A stretch of DNA of 64,000 nt from Haloterrigena salifodinae (GTDB taxonomy: Archaea; Halobacteriota; Halobacteria; Halobacteriales; Natrialbaceae), in NCBI RefSeq assembly GCF_003977755.1, contig NZ_RQWN01000003.1, positions 248,001 to 312,000 of the forward strand, given 5' to 3'. A program made the translations under genes and the position numbers. Within the stretch, counting starts at the first letter, position 1; every line of letters starts with the position of its first letter. Positions 49,807 to 58,728 of this stretch are shown piece by piece. The notes beneath the pieces were generated by a model. The model saw only the letters and a program-made list of their open reading frames with translations, was not told the DNA's origin and ran no database searches.

Positions 49807-51012
49807 ATGAGTGAGTCGCGTGCGTTCTGTCCCCGGTGCGGGGATCCCGTTCCGGAGCGATCGGCAGCCGACGCGGACGGCGAAACCGCCGCGGATCCGC
49901 TCCGGCCGGGCGCGGAGGTCGAACTCTGCGATTCGTGTTACTTCGAGAGCTTCGACTTCATAGACGCGCCGGATCGGATCGACGTCCGGGTCTGTGCCCA
50001 GTGCGGGGCGGTCTACCGCGGGAACCGGTGGGTCGACGTGGGCGCGCAAGATTACACCGACATCGCCATCGAGGAGGTCAGCGAGGCGCTGGCCGTCCAC
50101 GTCGACGTCGAGGACGTCGCCTGGCAGGTCGAGCCCGAACAGATCGACGAAAACACCATCCGGATGCACTGTTACTTCACGGGCGTCGTCCGCGGAACGC
50201 CCGTCGAGGAACAGGTGATGGTCCCCGTCAAGATCGCCCGCCAGACCTGCCTGCGCTGCGGGCGGATCGCCGGCGACTACTACGCCAGCATCGTCCAGAT
50301 CCGCGCCGAAGAGCGGACGCCGACGGCCGAAGAGATGGATCGCGCCAAGGAGATCGCCAACACCGTCGTCGCCGACATGGAGGCGACCGGCGACCGCAAC
50401 GCCTTCGTCACCGAGATGGGCGAGGTCGACGAGGGGCTGAACATCAAGGTCTCGACCAACAAGATCGGCAAGAAGATCTCGAACAAGATGGTCGAGGAGT
50501 TCGGCGGCACCGTCAACGACGCCGAGACGCTCGTGACGGAGGACGAGGACGGCAACGAGGTCTATCGAGTCACCTTCGCCGTCCGCCTGCCGCCGTACAC
50601 CCCCGGCGACGTCATCGAACTCGCCGACGACGACGGCGGGCCCGTGATCGTCCGCAGCGCCCGCGGCAACCTCAAGGGCATCCGCGCGACGACCGGCGAG
50701 CGCTACGAGGCCGGCTACGAGGAGGGGAACGCGCCCGACGCGCGGAAACTCGGCGACCTCGAGGACGCCGTCGATACTACGGTCGTCACCGTCGAGGACG
50801 AGAACGCCGTGCAGGTGCTCGATCCCGAGACCTACCAGGCGACGACCGTCTCCCGACCGGACTACTTCGATCCCGAGGCCGAAACGGTGCCCGTCCTGAA
50901 GAGCCGCGCCGGGCTGCACATCTTGCCCGATCCCGACCCCGGGACGGGCGACGAGGCGGACGATCCCGGCCACTACGATCCGTACGCGACCCGCGACGAG
51001 GACGATGTCTGA
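49807..51012 (+). CDS. NMD3-related ribosome-associated protein
   Basis: This 401-residue protein has four CxxC pairs at the N-terminal half (CPRCGDPV, CDSC, CAQCG, CLRCG), making zinc-binding sites as in NMD3. A long domain follows with RIAGDYYASIVQIRAEERTPTAEEM at residues about 154-178. Eukaryotic NMD3 exports the 60S subunit; archaeal homologues are thought to act in large-subunit biogenesis. It overlaps the Taw2 gene by 8 nt. The ATG at 49807 replaces a much longer, non-coding upstream extension. Confidence 0.88.
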   Translation: MSESRAFCPRCGDPVPERSAADADGETAADPLRPGAEVELCDSCYFESFDFIDAPDRIDVRVCAQCGAVYRGNRWVDVGAQDYTDIAIEEVSEALAVHVDVEDVAWQVEPEQIDENTIRMHCYFTGVVRGTPVEEQVMVPVKIARQTCLRCGRIAGDYYASIVQIRAEERTPTAEEMDRAKEIANTVVADMEATGDRNAFVTEMGEVDEGLNIKVSTNKIGKKISNKMVEEFGGTVNDAETLVTEDEDGNEVYRVTFAVRLPPYTPGDVIELADDDGGPVIVRSARGNLKGIRATTGERYEAGYEEGNAPDARKLGDLEDAVDTTVVTVEDENAVQVLDPETYQATTVSRPDYFDPEAETVPVLKSRAGLHILPDPDPGTGDEADDPGHYDPYATRDEDDV

Positions 51013-52255
51013 GGAGCCGGACGCGGTCGACGTCCTCGAGCGCGCGGAGGCAGACGCGCCGCTCGCGGCGATCGTCGAAAAGCCCCGCGCCGAGACGGCC
51101 ATCGAGTCGCTGCGCGCCGAGGGCGTCTACGACGATTCGCGGAAGGTCCGCGAAGCGCGAGGACGAGGCGGAGCGACGCCCTCGGAGACGCGAGTAGCGA
51201 GGGACTCGAAGAGCCCCTCGGACCATGCGAACGGGTCGAAGACCCGCGAGCAGACGGGGAGCGACGCGACCCGCGAGGACGGTTCCGACAAGGTCGCCCT
51301 CCCCGTCACCGAGCCGCCCGCGGAGACCCGCGTCATCGAGGTCGTCCGCCAGCTCGAGCCCGAGCCTCGCAGCCCCGACCTCGAGGATCTGCTGGCCGAC
51401 CGCGGCTGGACCGACACGCAACTCGATGCAGCGCCGGGCTCGTGGGCCGTGATCGGCTCGGTGATCCTCGTGACGGTCCCCGAGGGCTGTCCCGACGAGG
51501 CGGAACTCGGCGAGGCCCTGCTCGAACTCCACGGCGAGGCCGACAGCGTGCTGGCCGACGAGGGGATTGCGAACGACGGCGCGGCCGGCACCTACCGCGA
51601 ACCCAGGACCCGGCTGATCGCCGGCGAGCGCGACACCGACACGATCCACACCGAACACGGAACCCGCTACGGTCTCGATCCCGCGAAAGTGATGTTCTCG
51701 CCGGGAAACCAGGCCGAACGGGCCCGGATGGGCGAACTGGGGAGCGCCGCCGAGCACGTCTTCGACATGTTCGCCGGAATCGGCTACTTCACCCTCCCGA
51801 TGGCTCGGGCCGGCGCGCGGGTGACAGCGACCGAGATCAATCCGACCGCCTTCCGCTACCTGCTCGAGAACGCCGTGCTCAACGACGTCGGCGACCGCGT
51901 CGACGCCTACATGACCGACTGTCGGGAGCTCGCGGCCGAACTCGAGGCCGACCGCGTGGTGATGGGCTACTACGGCAGCGGCGGGTCCGACGGGTCGGAC
52001 GAGAACGGTGACGACAGCACCCGCACGGACGAGGCCCACGAGTTCCTCCCCGACGCCCTCGAGGCGCTGGTTCCTGGCGGCGTCGTCCACTACCACGAGG
52101 CGACGCCCGAATCCCGGCTCTGGGATCGCCCCCTTGAGCGGCTCGCGGCCGCGGGTGAGGCCGCCGGTCGCGAGTTCGAGGTCCTCGAGAAGCGCCGCGT
52201 CAAGAGCCACAGCGCCGGCGTCGCCCACGTCGTCGTGGACGTGCGGTTCGAGTGA
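51005..52255 (+). CDS. taw2: tRNA wybutosine-type aminocarboxypropyltransferase (Taw2/Trm5 family)
   Basis: This 416-residue class I AdoMet enzyme has the Trm5/Taw2 layout: N-terminal domain, then VMFSPGNQAERARMGEL, the AdoMet motif MFAGIGYFTLPMA and ATEINPTAFRYL. The motif VVMGYYG in place of the Trm5 NLP signature favours Taw2, which transfers the aminocarboxypropyl group of AdoMet to 4-demethylwyosine at position 37 of tRNAPhe. Residues about 52-98 are a low-complexity insert between the N-terminal helix and VALPVTEPP, with hairpin DNA. It overlaps the NMD3-like gene. Confidence 0.87.
   Translation: MSEEPDAVDVLERAEADAPLAAIVEKPRAETAIESLRAEGVYDDSRKVREARGRGGATPSETRVARDSKSPSDHANGSKTREQTGSDATREDGSDKVALPVTEPPAETRVIEVVRQLEPEPRSPDLEDLLADRGWTDTQLDAAPGSWAVIGSVILVTVPEGCPDEAELGEALLELHGEADSVLADEGIANDGAAGTYREPRTRLIAGERDTDTIHTEHGTRYGLDPAKVMFSPGNQAERARMGELGSAAEHVFDMFAGIGYFTLPMARAGARVTATEINPTAFRYLLENAVLNDVGDRVDAYMTDCRELAAELEADRVVMGYYGSGGSDGSDENGDDSTRTDEAHEFLPDALEALVPGGVVHYHEATPESRLWDRPLERLAAAGEAAGREFEVLEKRRVKSHSAGVAHVVVDVRFE
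51199..51246. repeat. hairpins inside the taw2 insert
   Basis: CGGGTC-GAA-GACCCG is a perfect stem with GAA loop at 51232-51246, and CTC-GAA-GAG within a nested GAGGG...CCCTC stem lies at 51199-51219. They fall in the in-frame low-complexity insertion. Confidence 0.8.
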
Positions 52256-52339
52256 CGAAGGACTGAAATGGCGGCGCAGAATCGCCGAGCGACCCGGACG
52301 GTCGTGACATTCATACCGGAGTAGTGAGAGCCATCCGGT

Positions 52340-52423
52340 ATGGATCGGAATCAGATTATCGCCCTCACCTTCGCAATCCTGATGGTCTCCTCGATGGTCG
52401 CGTGGGGCGTCACCATACTCTAG
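52340..52423 (+). CDS. 27-residue membrane microprotein
   Basis: ATG at 52340 to TAG at 52421 encodes MDRNQIIALTFAILMVSSMV followed by AWGVTIL. It is one hydrophobic helix after a short polar start, ending at the membrane boundary. The composition is that of a real single-span microprotein, and I recall similar 25-30 residue haloarchaeal proteins. It lies between taw2 (85 bp upstream) and the helicase, with no other gene in this gap. Confidence 0.6.
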   Translation: MDRNQIIALTFAILMVSSMVAWGVTIL

Positions 52424-52514
52424 GCGCACGCTGCCGTCGACGCGAACGCGTTCAACGAATCGTCTCGGAGCCGTATTTTTGCGATACTCCTCGTCGCGAG
52501 CGTCGACGATACGA

Positions 52515-54380
52515 CTAGCCGTCTGTGTCCCAGACGTCGGCGACCGGGCTCGAGTTCGAGTTCGACGACCGGCCGGACCGACGGGAGCGCGAGCGCGTCC
52601 GCGATCGCTCAGTTCTCGTACCTCGTTCGGATCCGCCGGCGTCGTCGGTTCCGCCGCCTCGAGCCGATGACGCGCCGCCGCCGTCGCCGAGGGCGTCCTC
52701 CGGCCGGAACGCGGGCAGGTCAGGGCGCTCCATCCGGACGACCTGTGCCTCGAACCAGTCGGGCATGTCCGTCCGAGCGCGATCGAACAGGTCCAGCAGA
52801 CTCGAGTCCGCGAGGTACGTCGCGCCGTGATCGTCGGGCGCCCGGACGACCCGGCCGCAGGCCTGGATGACGGTCCGCAGGGCGGTGCGGTAGTACCACG
52901 CCCACTGTCCCTCCTCGAGTCGGTGGGCGACTCTCGAGTCGCCGGTGTTGAGGAACGGGGCCTTACAGAGGACCTGCCAGCGACAGAGGTCGCCCTTCAG
53001 GTCCAGCGCCTCCTCCATCTTGACCGAGAGGAAGACGTCGGGGTCGTCGCTGGCCTTCCAGCCGTCGAGGGCGGCGTCGCGCCCGTCGCGGTCGTGGGTC
53101 CGGATCCGGTCGCCGACGCCGAAGTCCGAGAGGAAATCGGCGAGTCGCTCCTGAATGTCGTAGGAGTGGGCGTGGACCAGCCCCTTCTCGTCGGGGTGTC
53201 GTTGCATCAGTCGGACGATCGTGCGGGCGATCTTCGGCGTCGTGTCGTCGCGCTGTTCGTAGGTCATCTTCCCCTGCGTCACGTCGTACAGCGGCCGGTT
53301 CTCGACGGGGAAGGTGTGTTCGACGTCGACCAGTGCGACGTTCTCAGGAGTCAGCCCGACCTGCCGGCAGAACGCGTCCTTGTTGAGGATCGTCGCCGAC
53401 AGCAGCGCGAACTTGTTGCCCCGGTCCCAGACGGTGTGCTGGAGGTACTTCTCGGGGTTCATCGGCTTGATCGTCAGAGGGCCGCCAGCAGGATCGTCGT
53501 CGCCGTCGGCATCATCGCTCGTCCGGGCCTGCGACCGTTCGGACTGGTCGACCAGCCACGTCGTTGGACTCTGGGGATCGCGGTAGTCCGAGACGAACCA
53601 GTCGAGTTCGCCGATGAGTTCCTGCAATCGGTCGCGTTCGCGGACCTCGGCCGGCGACAGGGTATCCTGTGAGAGCAGGTCGTCCTTGCGCCGCCCGCAC
53701 TTCTGGGCGAGGTTCTCGGCGTACCGGACGGCTCGGTCGAGGTCGTCGATTTCGGGGACGCGCAGGTCGTCCCAGAAGGGGACGGTTCGGGGCCCTAACT
53801 GGATGGTCGCGTACATTTCGGCCCACTCGGCCAGCCCGTGGGCCTCGTCGACGACCACGACGTCGCGTTTGCGGAAGACCTCGCTGCCCGCGGTCTGCAT
53901 GAAATAGGCCAACGTCATCGCGGCGATATTGCGGTTCGACGCGATCGCGCGGTCCGAAAAGTAGGGACAGCGGTGCTTAACCGAACAGTCGTACCCCCGT
54001 TCGCGGACGCACGGAGCCTGATTGACCGGCGTGTCGCGCTCGTCGGGAAGGATGCAGCTGTAGTTCGACTTCCCACGGATGACGTTCAGATCCGCCAGCA
54101 GGTCGTCGGCCGCGACGTCGTCCAACTGCGAGACCTGCGGGGTCGTGTAGTAGGCGCCGGTCGCGTCGCTCGGGTCGGCGTCGTCGATCTCTCGCGCACA
54201 GCCCGCGATCGCGCGGGCGAGCAGGGACTTGCCGCTGCCCGTCGGCGCCCGGACTAACACCACGTCGTTGCCGGCCGCGAAGGCGTCCTGAATGTCGCGG
54301 AGGGCCTGCTCCTGTGCCCCGCGGTAGCTGGGCGCGGGAAACTCCTCGAAGATCCGCTCGGGGTTCACCGTTCGATGCAC
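52515..54380 (-). CDS. XPD/DinG-type Fe-S DNA helicase
   Basis: This 621-residue SF2 helicase has Walker A APTGSGKS (45-52), four Cys likely to bind a 4Fe-4S cluster (C109, C124, C132, C138), DEAH at about 176, and motif VI QACGRVVRAPDD near residue 510. The Fe-S domain between Walker A and DEAH is the XPD/Rad3 arrangement, giving 5'-to-3' unwinding. The C-terminal 55 residues are a Gly/Ser/Arg low-complexity tail unusual for the family. The ATG at 54380 is clear. Confidence 0.94.
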   Translation of the reverse strand: MHRTVNPERIFEEFPAPSYRGAQEQALRDIQDAFAAGNDVVLVRAPTGSGKSLLARAIAGCAREIDDADPSDATGAYYTTPQVSQLDDVAADDLLADLNVIRGKSNYSCILPDERDTPVNQAPCVRERGYDCSVKHRCPYFSDRAIASNRNIAAMTLAYFMQTAGSEVFRKRDVVVVDEAHGLAEWAEMYATIQLGPRTVPFWDDLRVPEIDDLDRAVRYAENLAQKCGRRKDDLLSQDTLSPAEVRERDRLQELIGELDWFVSDYRDPQSPTTWLVDQSERSQARTSDDADGDDDPAGGPLTIKPMNPEKYLQHTVWDRGNKFALLSATILNKDAFCRQVGLTPENVALVDVEHTFPVENRPLYDVTQGKMTYEQRDDTTPKIARTIVRLMQRHPDEKGLVHAHSYDIQERLADFLSDFGVGDRIRTHDRDGRDAALDGWKASDDPDVFLSVKMEEALDLKGDLCRWQVLCKAPFLNTGDSRVAHRLEEGQWAWYYRTALRTVIQACGRVVRAPDDHGATYLADSSLLDLFDRARTDMPDWFEAQVVRMERPDLPAFRPEDALGDGGGASSARGGGTDDAGGSERGTRTERSRTRSRSRRSGRSSNSNSSPVADVWDTDG

Positions 54381-54785
54381 CGCGCGGCCGCGTCCTAAAG
54401 GCTACGAACCGTCGCGCGCGATGCAGTCGGCGAACTCGAGACCGGGCCGGAGACGAGCGGCCGAACCACGAAACCGGACACTACGGGGCGTCCGACAGCA
54501 GAATCGTCCGCGGTATGTGGCGGCTACCGGACGATAGGCGGGCGATTACGAATAGGAACTCCGTTCTTTGATTCGCGTACGGAAGGGCGTTCACCACGGC
54601 GGCGGCTCGACGCCGGCTACCTCCTTCCGCGTGCGGCCCTCGACGCTGCGGCGATCACGGTCGCGGTCTGTGGCTCACGCGCACCCGCGATCGATTACGC
54701 GAACAATTTCGCGATCGGTGCGACTCGCGTCGCGCTCGCGACGGCGGTCCACCCGTCAGCCGATCGCGCTAACCCGATTTTTTGG
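54381..54785. other. intergenic region, nothing recognised
   Basis: In this 405-bp stretch I see no gene of convincing composition on either strand. Frames there translate to Arg/Ser-rich sequence typical of antisense or non-coding GC-rich haloarchaeal DNA. A T6 run (about 54778-54783) lies next to the end of the following gene but on the wrong strand to be its terminator. Confidence 0.4.
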
Positions 54786-55031
54786 TCACTGGACGCCGAG
54801 CTGTGAGGTCTCCGCGTCGACCTGCTCGAGCCGCTCCACGTCGTCGGCCGTCGGTTCGTCGGGCAGGGCCTCGATACAGGGGTAGCACAGCAGGTGTTCC
54901 GACCCGTCGGCCAACTCGAGGGTCATCGCGGTTCCGTCGCTGCCGTCGTTCTCTCCGAACGTCCAGAGGTTGACGATGCCGCCGGCGACCGAGACCGCTC
55001 GTCCGCAGCCGTCGCAGGTGTTCCGTGCCAT
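54786..55031 (-). CDS. small CxxC zinc-binding protein
   Basis: This 81-residue acidic protein has CDGC at residues 6-9 and CYPC near residue 49, a zinc-ribbon-like pair, with beta-strand text between (GIVNLWTFGEND, MTLELADGSEHLLC). The layout is common in haloarchaeal small zinc-finger proteins of unknown role. Start MARNTCDGCG is normal. It is divergent from the YkgJ gene (81-bp gap). Confidence 0.8.
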   Translation of the reverse strand: MARNTCDGCGRAVSVAGGIVNLWTFGENDGSDGTAMTLELADGSEHLLCYPCIEALPDEPTADDVERLEQVDAETSQLGVQ

Positions 55032-55111
55032 ACCCGAAACTGTGCGCCGTGCGCTGAAAGTCGTTCTCCCGCGCCAGATGGGTTTTACGTGCCCCCGTGC
55101 TACCGCCGCGT

Positions 55112-56146
55112 ATGGAGGTCCACTGCGAGGGCTGTGCGGGCTGTTGCATGGACTGGCGACCGCTGCTCGAGGACGGCGAGGGAGCGACCGACGCCGCCGG
55201 GGCAGCGAGCGGGCGACGGCACCGGCCGTTCGACGATAGCGAGGGCGACGGTCGGCCGCCCATCGACGACGACGCCAACTTCGTCGCCCTCACCCGCGAC
55301 GAGGTCCGCGGGTTCCTCGAGGCAGGGATGGCCGCAGCGCTAACGCCGCGGTTCTGGCGCGCTCGCGACGAAGGCGAGGGCGTCGAGATCGACGGCCGTA
55401 GCGTCGCCGCCGTCGCCGGTCGGCCGGTCTTCTTCGTCGGTCTCCGGAAGCCGCCCAAACCGGTCGCCCCCTTCGACCGCGAGGTACCGACGTGGCTCCC
55501 GACCTGTGTCTTCCTTGATCCGAAGACGCTGCAGTGTCGCATCCACGACGGCGACCGCTTTCCCGACGAGTGCGGCGCCTATCCGGCGCACAACCTTGCG
55601 CTCGAGCAGGAGACCGAGTGCGAGCGCGTCGAAGCCGCGTTCGGCGGCGAGCGTCTACTCGAGGCGGACGTCGACGCGGATCTCGACGGCCTGTTGCTGG
55701 GATCGCAGGCGCTCGGCACGAAACTGTTCGCCCATCCCCGACCCGAGGACCTCGAGGGAATCGTCGAGCGGACCGCCGCAGGAACGCTGACGGCCGCCGA
55801 CCGCGCGGAGTGTCTGGCCGTCGCCGCGGCCTCGAGCCCCGGCACACTCGCGACGTCCGACTACCACTACGAGTTGGGCAAGGAGCGAGCGCTCGAGGCC
55901 GCGGCGGACGGTGCGACGGGTGATCGTCGTGACTCGAGCGACGACCGCGACGCAGGTGACGACCGGAGCGACGACGCCCCCGACTCGGAGCGGGACCGCG
56001 CCAAGTCGTGGGTCGGGCCGGCGATCCGGGAGTGGCACCGGCGACGAGCGGCGGCGGACTGGACAGTTCCCGACCCCGACGTCGCTACTGAGATCGAGGA
56101 CGACCGCGGCGCGCCCGGAACGCCGGGCTGGGACGCCCTCGAGTGA
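55112..56146 (+). CDS. YkgJ-family cysteine-cluster protein
   Basis: This 344-residue protein starts MEVHCEGCAGCCMDW and later has CVFLDPKTLQCRIHDGDRFP followed by DECGAYP, the two halves of the YkgJ eight-cysteine pattern that binds zinc or an Fe-S cluster. The C-terminal 150 residues are an acidic helical extension. Between the halves is an acidic insert (about 28-55). The start is the ATG at 55112, which places the first Cys cluster at the very N-terminus. Confidence 0.88.
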   Translation: MEVHCEGCAGCCMDWRPLLEDGEGATDAAGAASGRRHRPFDDSEGDGRPPIDDDANFVALTRDEVRGFLEAGMAAALTPRFWRARDEGEGVEIDGRSVAAVAGRPVFFVGLRKPPKPVAPFDREVPTWLPTCVFLDPKTLQCRIHDGDRFPDECGAYPAHNLALEQETECERVEAAFGGERLLEADVDADLDGLLLGSQALGTKLFAHPRPEDLEGIVERTAAGTLTAADRAECLAVAAASSPGTLATSDYHYELGKERALEAAADGATGDRRDSSDDRDAGDDRSDDAPDSERDRAKSWVGPAIREWHRRRAAADWTVPDPDVATEIEDDRGAPGTPGWDALE

Positions 56147-56254
56147 GCGGTCGGTGATTCCATCGAACTGCTGGATCAGTCCGAATCCGGACGCATCGCT
56201 ACCGACGTGACGGCGAGATTCCGACGGAAGGAAAGCGGCGGAGTGCAGGCCGCA

Positions 56255-56428
56255 CTATTCCGATTTCATCTGCTCGAACTGGTCGAGTAGCGCTTCGGCC
56301 GACTCGCCGGAGTCGTACTCGACTTCGCCGTGGTAGATCGTCCGCTCGTCGTCGAAATCGGCGTCGACTCTGGACGCCTGCTGCTCGCGTCGCTCGTGTT
56401 CGTCTTCGTCATAGGCACCCATTGACAT
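56255..56428 (-). CDS. DUF5786 family protein
   Basis: This 57-residue protein, very acidic (MSMGAYDEDEHERREQQASR, then DFDDERTIYHGEVEYD), matches the haloarchaeal DUF5786 pattern. No structure or function is known. Another ATG two codons in (MGAYDEDE) is an alternative start. Confidence 0.85.
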   Translation of the reverse strand: MSMGAYDEDEHERREQQASRVDADFDDERTIYHGEVEYDSGESAEALLDQFEQMKSE

Positions 56429-56529
56429 GGTAGGTATACACATGTAGGCGAGTCTCGATCATTAATGTAACGGTCCCTCATATCGATCCGACACGTAACA
56501 CGTATGCACCACGACGGCGTAGTGAGAAC

Positions 56530-57537
56530 GTGGCACGGCCGCTTCGCTTTCGGTATTCGCCCGCCTCCTGGAACGAGGAGAGGGTCCGACACGAGATCCT
56601 CCAGCCGCTCCGGTCGAACATCGGGGCCCGCGCAGTGGCGCCGCGGTTCGACATCGGCGCCGACTGGGAGACGCACCGTTTCGAGATGCAAAACGGCGAT
56701 GTCGCGCTATTCGCGCGAAACGGCGAGGAGGCCTACTGGATGGGTAACACCGAGACGCCCTCGTCGCTGTGGAAGACCGACAAGTTCGGCTGGCGGAAAG
56801 TCCCCTATCACGTCTCGCGGTGGACCCAGCGGGAACTGCTCTCGACGCTCCACGAGGAGGATCCGTGGCTAGCCGACTATCCCCATCTCTCGTGGTTTTT
56901 CCTCCCCGTCTTCATGTCCAAGGACGGCCGCGAGTCGACACGAGCGTTCTTCCGCGAACACGCCGCCGGCTTCCCCGACGCCGGGCGGCGCGAGACGACT
57001 GAATTCTTCGAAGAGTTGCTCCGGACCGGCGTCTTAGACGAGTACCGACACGTCATGTCGGGGAAACTGGGGACCAGCGACCACGTCGATCGCGTTCGCA
57101 TGAGCGCCGCGATGGCCGAGTTCATCGCCGCGAAGATCCTCACGGACGCCGGCTACGCCGTCGAACCCGAGATCGAGGTCACGACCGGACACTCGCTGGA
57201 TTTCCGCGCCGAGGACGAGCAGACTAACGTCCTCATCGAGGTGACCCGACCCCAGCCGCCGATCAACCGTGCAGCGGCTGGTCCCGTCGCCGCCGTCCGC
57301 GACACCGCCGAGACCAAGACCAACGGCCAACTGGCCGAACACGGCGGCGGCGCCGTGCTGTTCGTCGATTGCTCGAGTTTCCGCGACGACGCCTGGAACG
57401 CCGTTCGCGCCGAACAGCCCGACGTGCGCCACCGGCCGGCCGTCGTCTACCGCGTCCGGCCCGACGGCCGCGCCGAGGGGTACACGAAGGGCCGGGTCCC
57501 ACTCGATCTGGCGGGCGCGATCGATCTCCTGAACTGA
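56530..57537 (+). CDS. DUF5784 family protein
   Basis: This 335-residue protein starts ARPLRFRYSPASWNEERVRH (GTG codon), as other DUF5784 members do. The C-terminal third has VTTGHSLDFRAEDEQTNVLI followed by EVTRP, an Asp-x(n)-Glu pattern reminiscent of PD-(D/E)xK nuclease folds but lacking the Lys (EVT instead of ExK). Whether it is an active nuclease is unclear. It is not in an operon with its neighbours. Confidence 0.82.
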   Translation: MARPLRFRYSPASWNEERVRHEILQPLRSNIGARAVAPRFDIGADWETHRFEMQNGDVALFARNGEEAYWMGNTETPSSLWKTDKFGWRKVPYHVSRWTQRELLSTLHEEDPWLADYPHLSWFFLPVFMSKDGRESTRAFFREHAAGFPDAGRRETTEFFEELLRTGVLDEYRHVMSGKLGTSDHVDRVRMSAAMAEFIAAKILTDAGYAVEPEIEVTTGHSLDFRAEDEQTNVLIEVTRPQPPINRAAAGPVAAVRDTAETKTNGQLAEHGGGAVLFVDCSSFRDDAWNAVRAEQPDVRHRPAVVYRVRPDGRAEGYTKGRVPLDLAGAIDLLN

Positions 57538-57629
57538 TCGCTCCCGCTCGCGGTGAGTGACGGAAACGAAACGGCGGACTGCTCTCGAGACGGAAGCGTG
57601 CCGACCTTCTCTACGTGCGAACGATGCGC

Positions 57630-57641
57630 ACACATATGTGG
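57630..57641 (+). promoter_or_regulatory. adh promoter palindrome with TATA
   Basis: ACACATATGTGG contains the perfect 10-bp palindrome CACATATGTG (57631-57640), centred about 28 nt before the adh ATG at 57664. This is the TATA position for a leaderless mRNA, and the palindrome may double as an operator. Confidence 0.55.
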
Positions 57642-57663
57642 TGCGGTAGCATCACCCAGATTC

Positions 57664-58728
57664 ATGCGCGCAGCAGTCCTCGAGGAACACGGCGAACCGC
57701 TCTCGATCGAAGACGTCGACGCGCCGGATCCGGATCCGAAGGGCGCCGTCGTCGACGTCGAAGCCTGCGGCGTCTGCCGGAGCGACTGGCACGGTTGGCA
57801 GGGCGACTGGGGGTGGCTGGGCCTCGAGACGAAACCGGGACAAATTCTGGGCCACGAGCCCGCGGGCCGCGTCGTGGCCGTCGGCGACGAGGTGACGAAT
57901 GTCTCGGAAGGAGACCACGTCGCTGTTCCATTCAACCTCGGCGACGGAACCTGCCACGAGTGTCGCCGAGGCCACTCGAACACCTGCGAGAACGTGATGC
58001 CGCTTGGCTTCGTCGAACCCGTACAGGGTGCGTTCGCCGAACAGGTACACGTCCCCGCGGCCGACCACAACCTCGTCGAACTCCCCGACGGCGTCTCGTC
58101 GGTCGACATGGCCGGACTGGGCTGTCGGTTCATGACGTCGTTCCACGCGCTGGCCCACCGGGCCGACGTGAGCGCGGGCGACTGGGTGTCGGTCCACGGC
58201 GTCGGGGGCGTCGGCCTCTCGGCGGTCCACATCGCCGACGCCCTCGGCGCCAACGTGATCGCCGTCGATCTCAAGGGCGAGAAACTCGAGAAAGCGCAGG
58301 AACTGGGCGCCGTCGAAACCGTCAACGCCGGCGACGTTGACGACGTCCCGGCCGAAGTCAAGGCGATCGCCGACGGGGGCGCCAACGTCTCGATGGACGC
58401 CCTGGGCATCGAGACGACCTCCCAGAACTCCGTCCAGAGCCTCGGTAACCGCGGCCAGCACCTCCAAGTCGGCCTGACCACGCAGGACGAACAGGGTATG
58501 ATCACCGTTCCGTCCGACGCGATGGTCATGCAAGAGATCGAGTTCATCGGCTCGCTCGGGATGCCGCCGACCCGGTACGACGAGATTTTCCGGATGGTCG
58601 CGACCGGCAAACTCCGACCCGCAGACGTCGTCTCCGAGACGATCGGCCTCGAGGACGTCACCGACAAACTCGCGGCGATGACCGACTACGAGACTGAGGG
58701 CATCCCGGTCATCGACACGTTCAACTAA
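57664..58728 (+). CDS. adh: zinc-dependent alcohol dehydrogenase family protein
   Basis: This 354-residue medium-chain dehydrogenase has the catalytic zinc ligands in CGVCRSDWHG and GHEPAG, and a Rossmann NAD motif HGVGGVGLSAVHIADALG. The structural-zinc loop reads GDGTCHECRRGHSNTC: three of the usual four Cys are present, the first replaced by Asp, so structural zinc may be absent or Asp-liganded. The substrate is unknown. The ATG at 57664 lies 28 nt from a palindromic TATA. A hairpin element begins within the stop codon. Confidence 0.92.
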   Translation: MRAAVLEEHGEPLSIEDVDAPDPDPKGAVVDVEACGVCRSDWHGWQGDWGWLGLETKPGQILGHEPAGRVVAVGDEVTNVSEGDHVAVPFNLGDGTCHECRRGHSNTCENVMPLGFVEPVQGAFAEQVHVPAADHNLVELPDGVSSVDMAGLGCRFMTSFHALAHRADVSAGDWVSVHGVGGVGLSAVHIADALGANVIAVDLKGEKLEKAQELGAVETVNAGDVDDVPAEVKAIADGGANVSMDALGIETTSQNSVQSLGNRGQHLQVGLTTQDEQGMITVPSDAMVMQEIEFIGSLGMPPTRYDEIFRMVATGKLRPADVVSETIGLEDVTDKLAAMTDYETEGIPVIDTFN

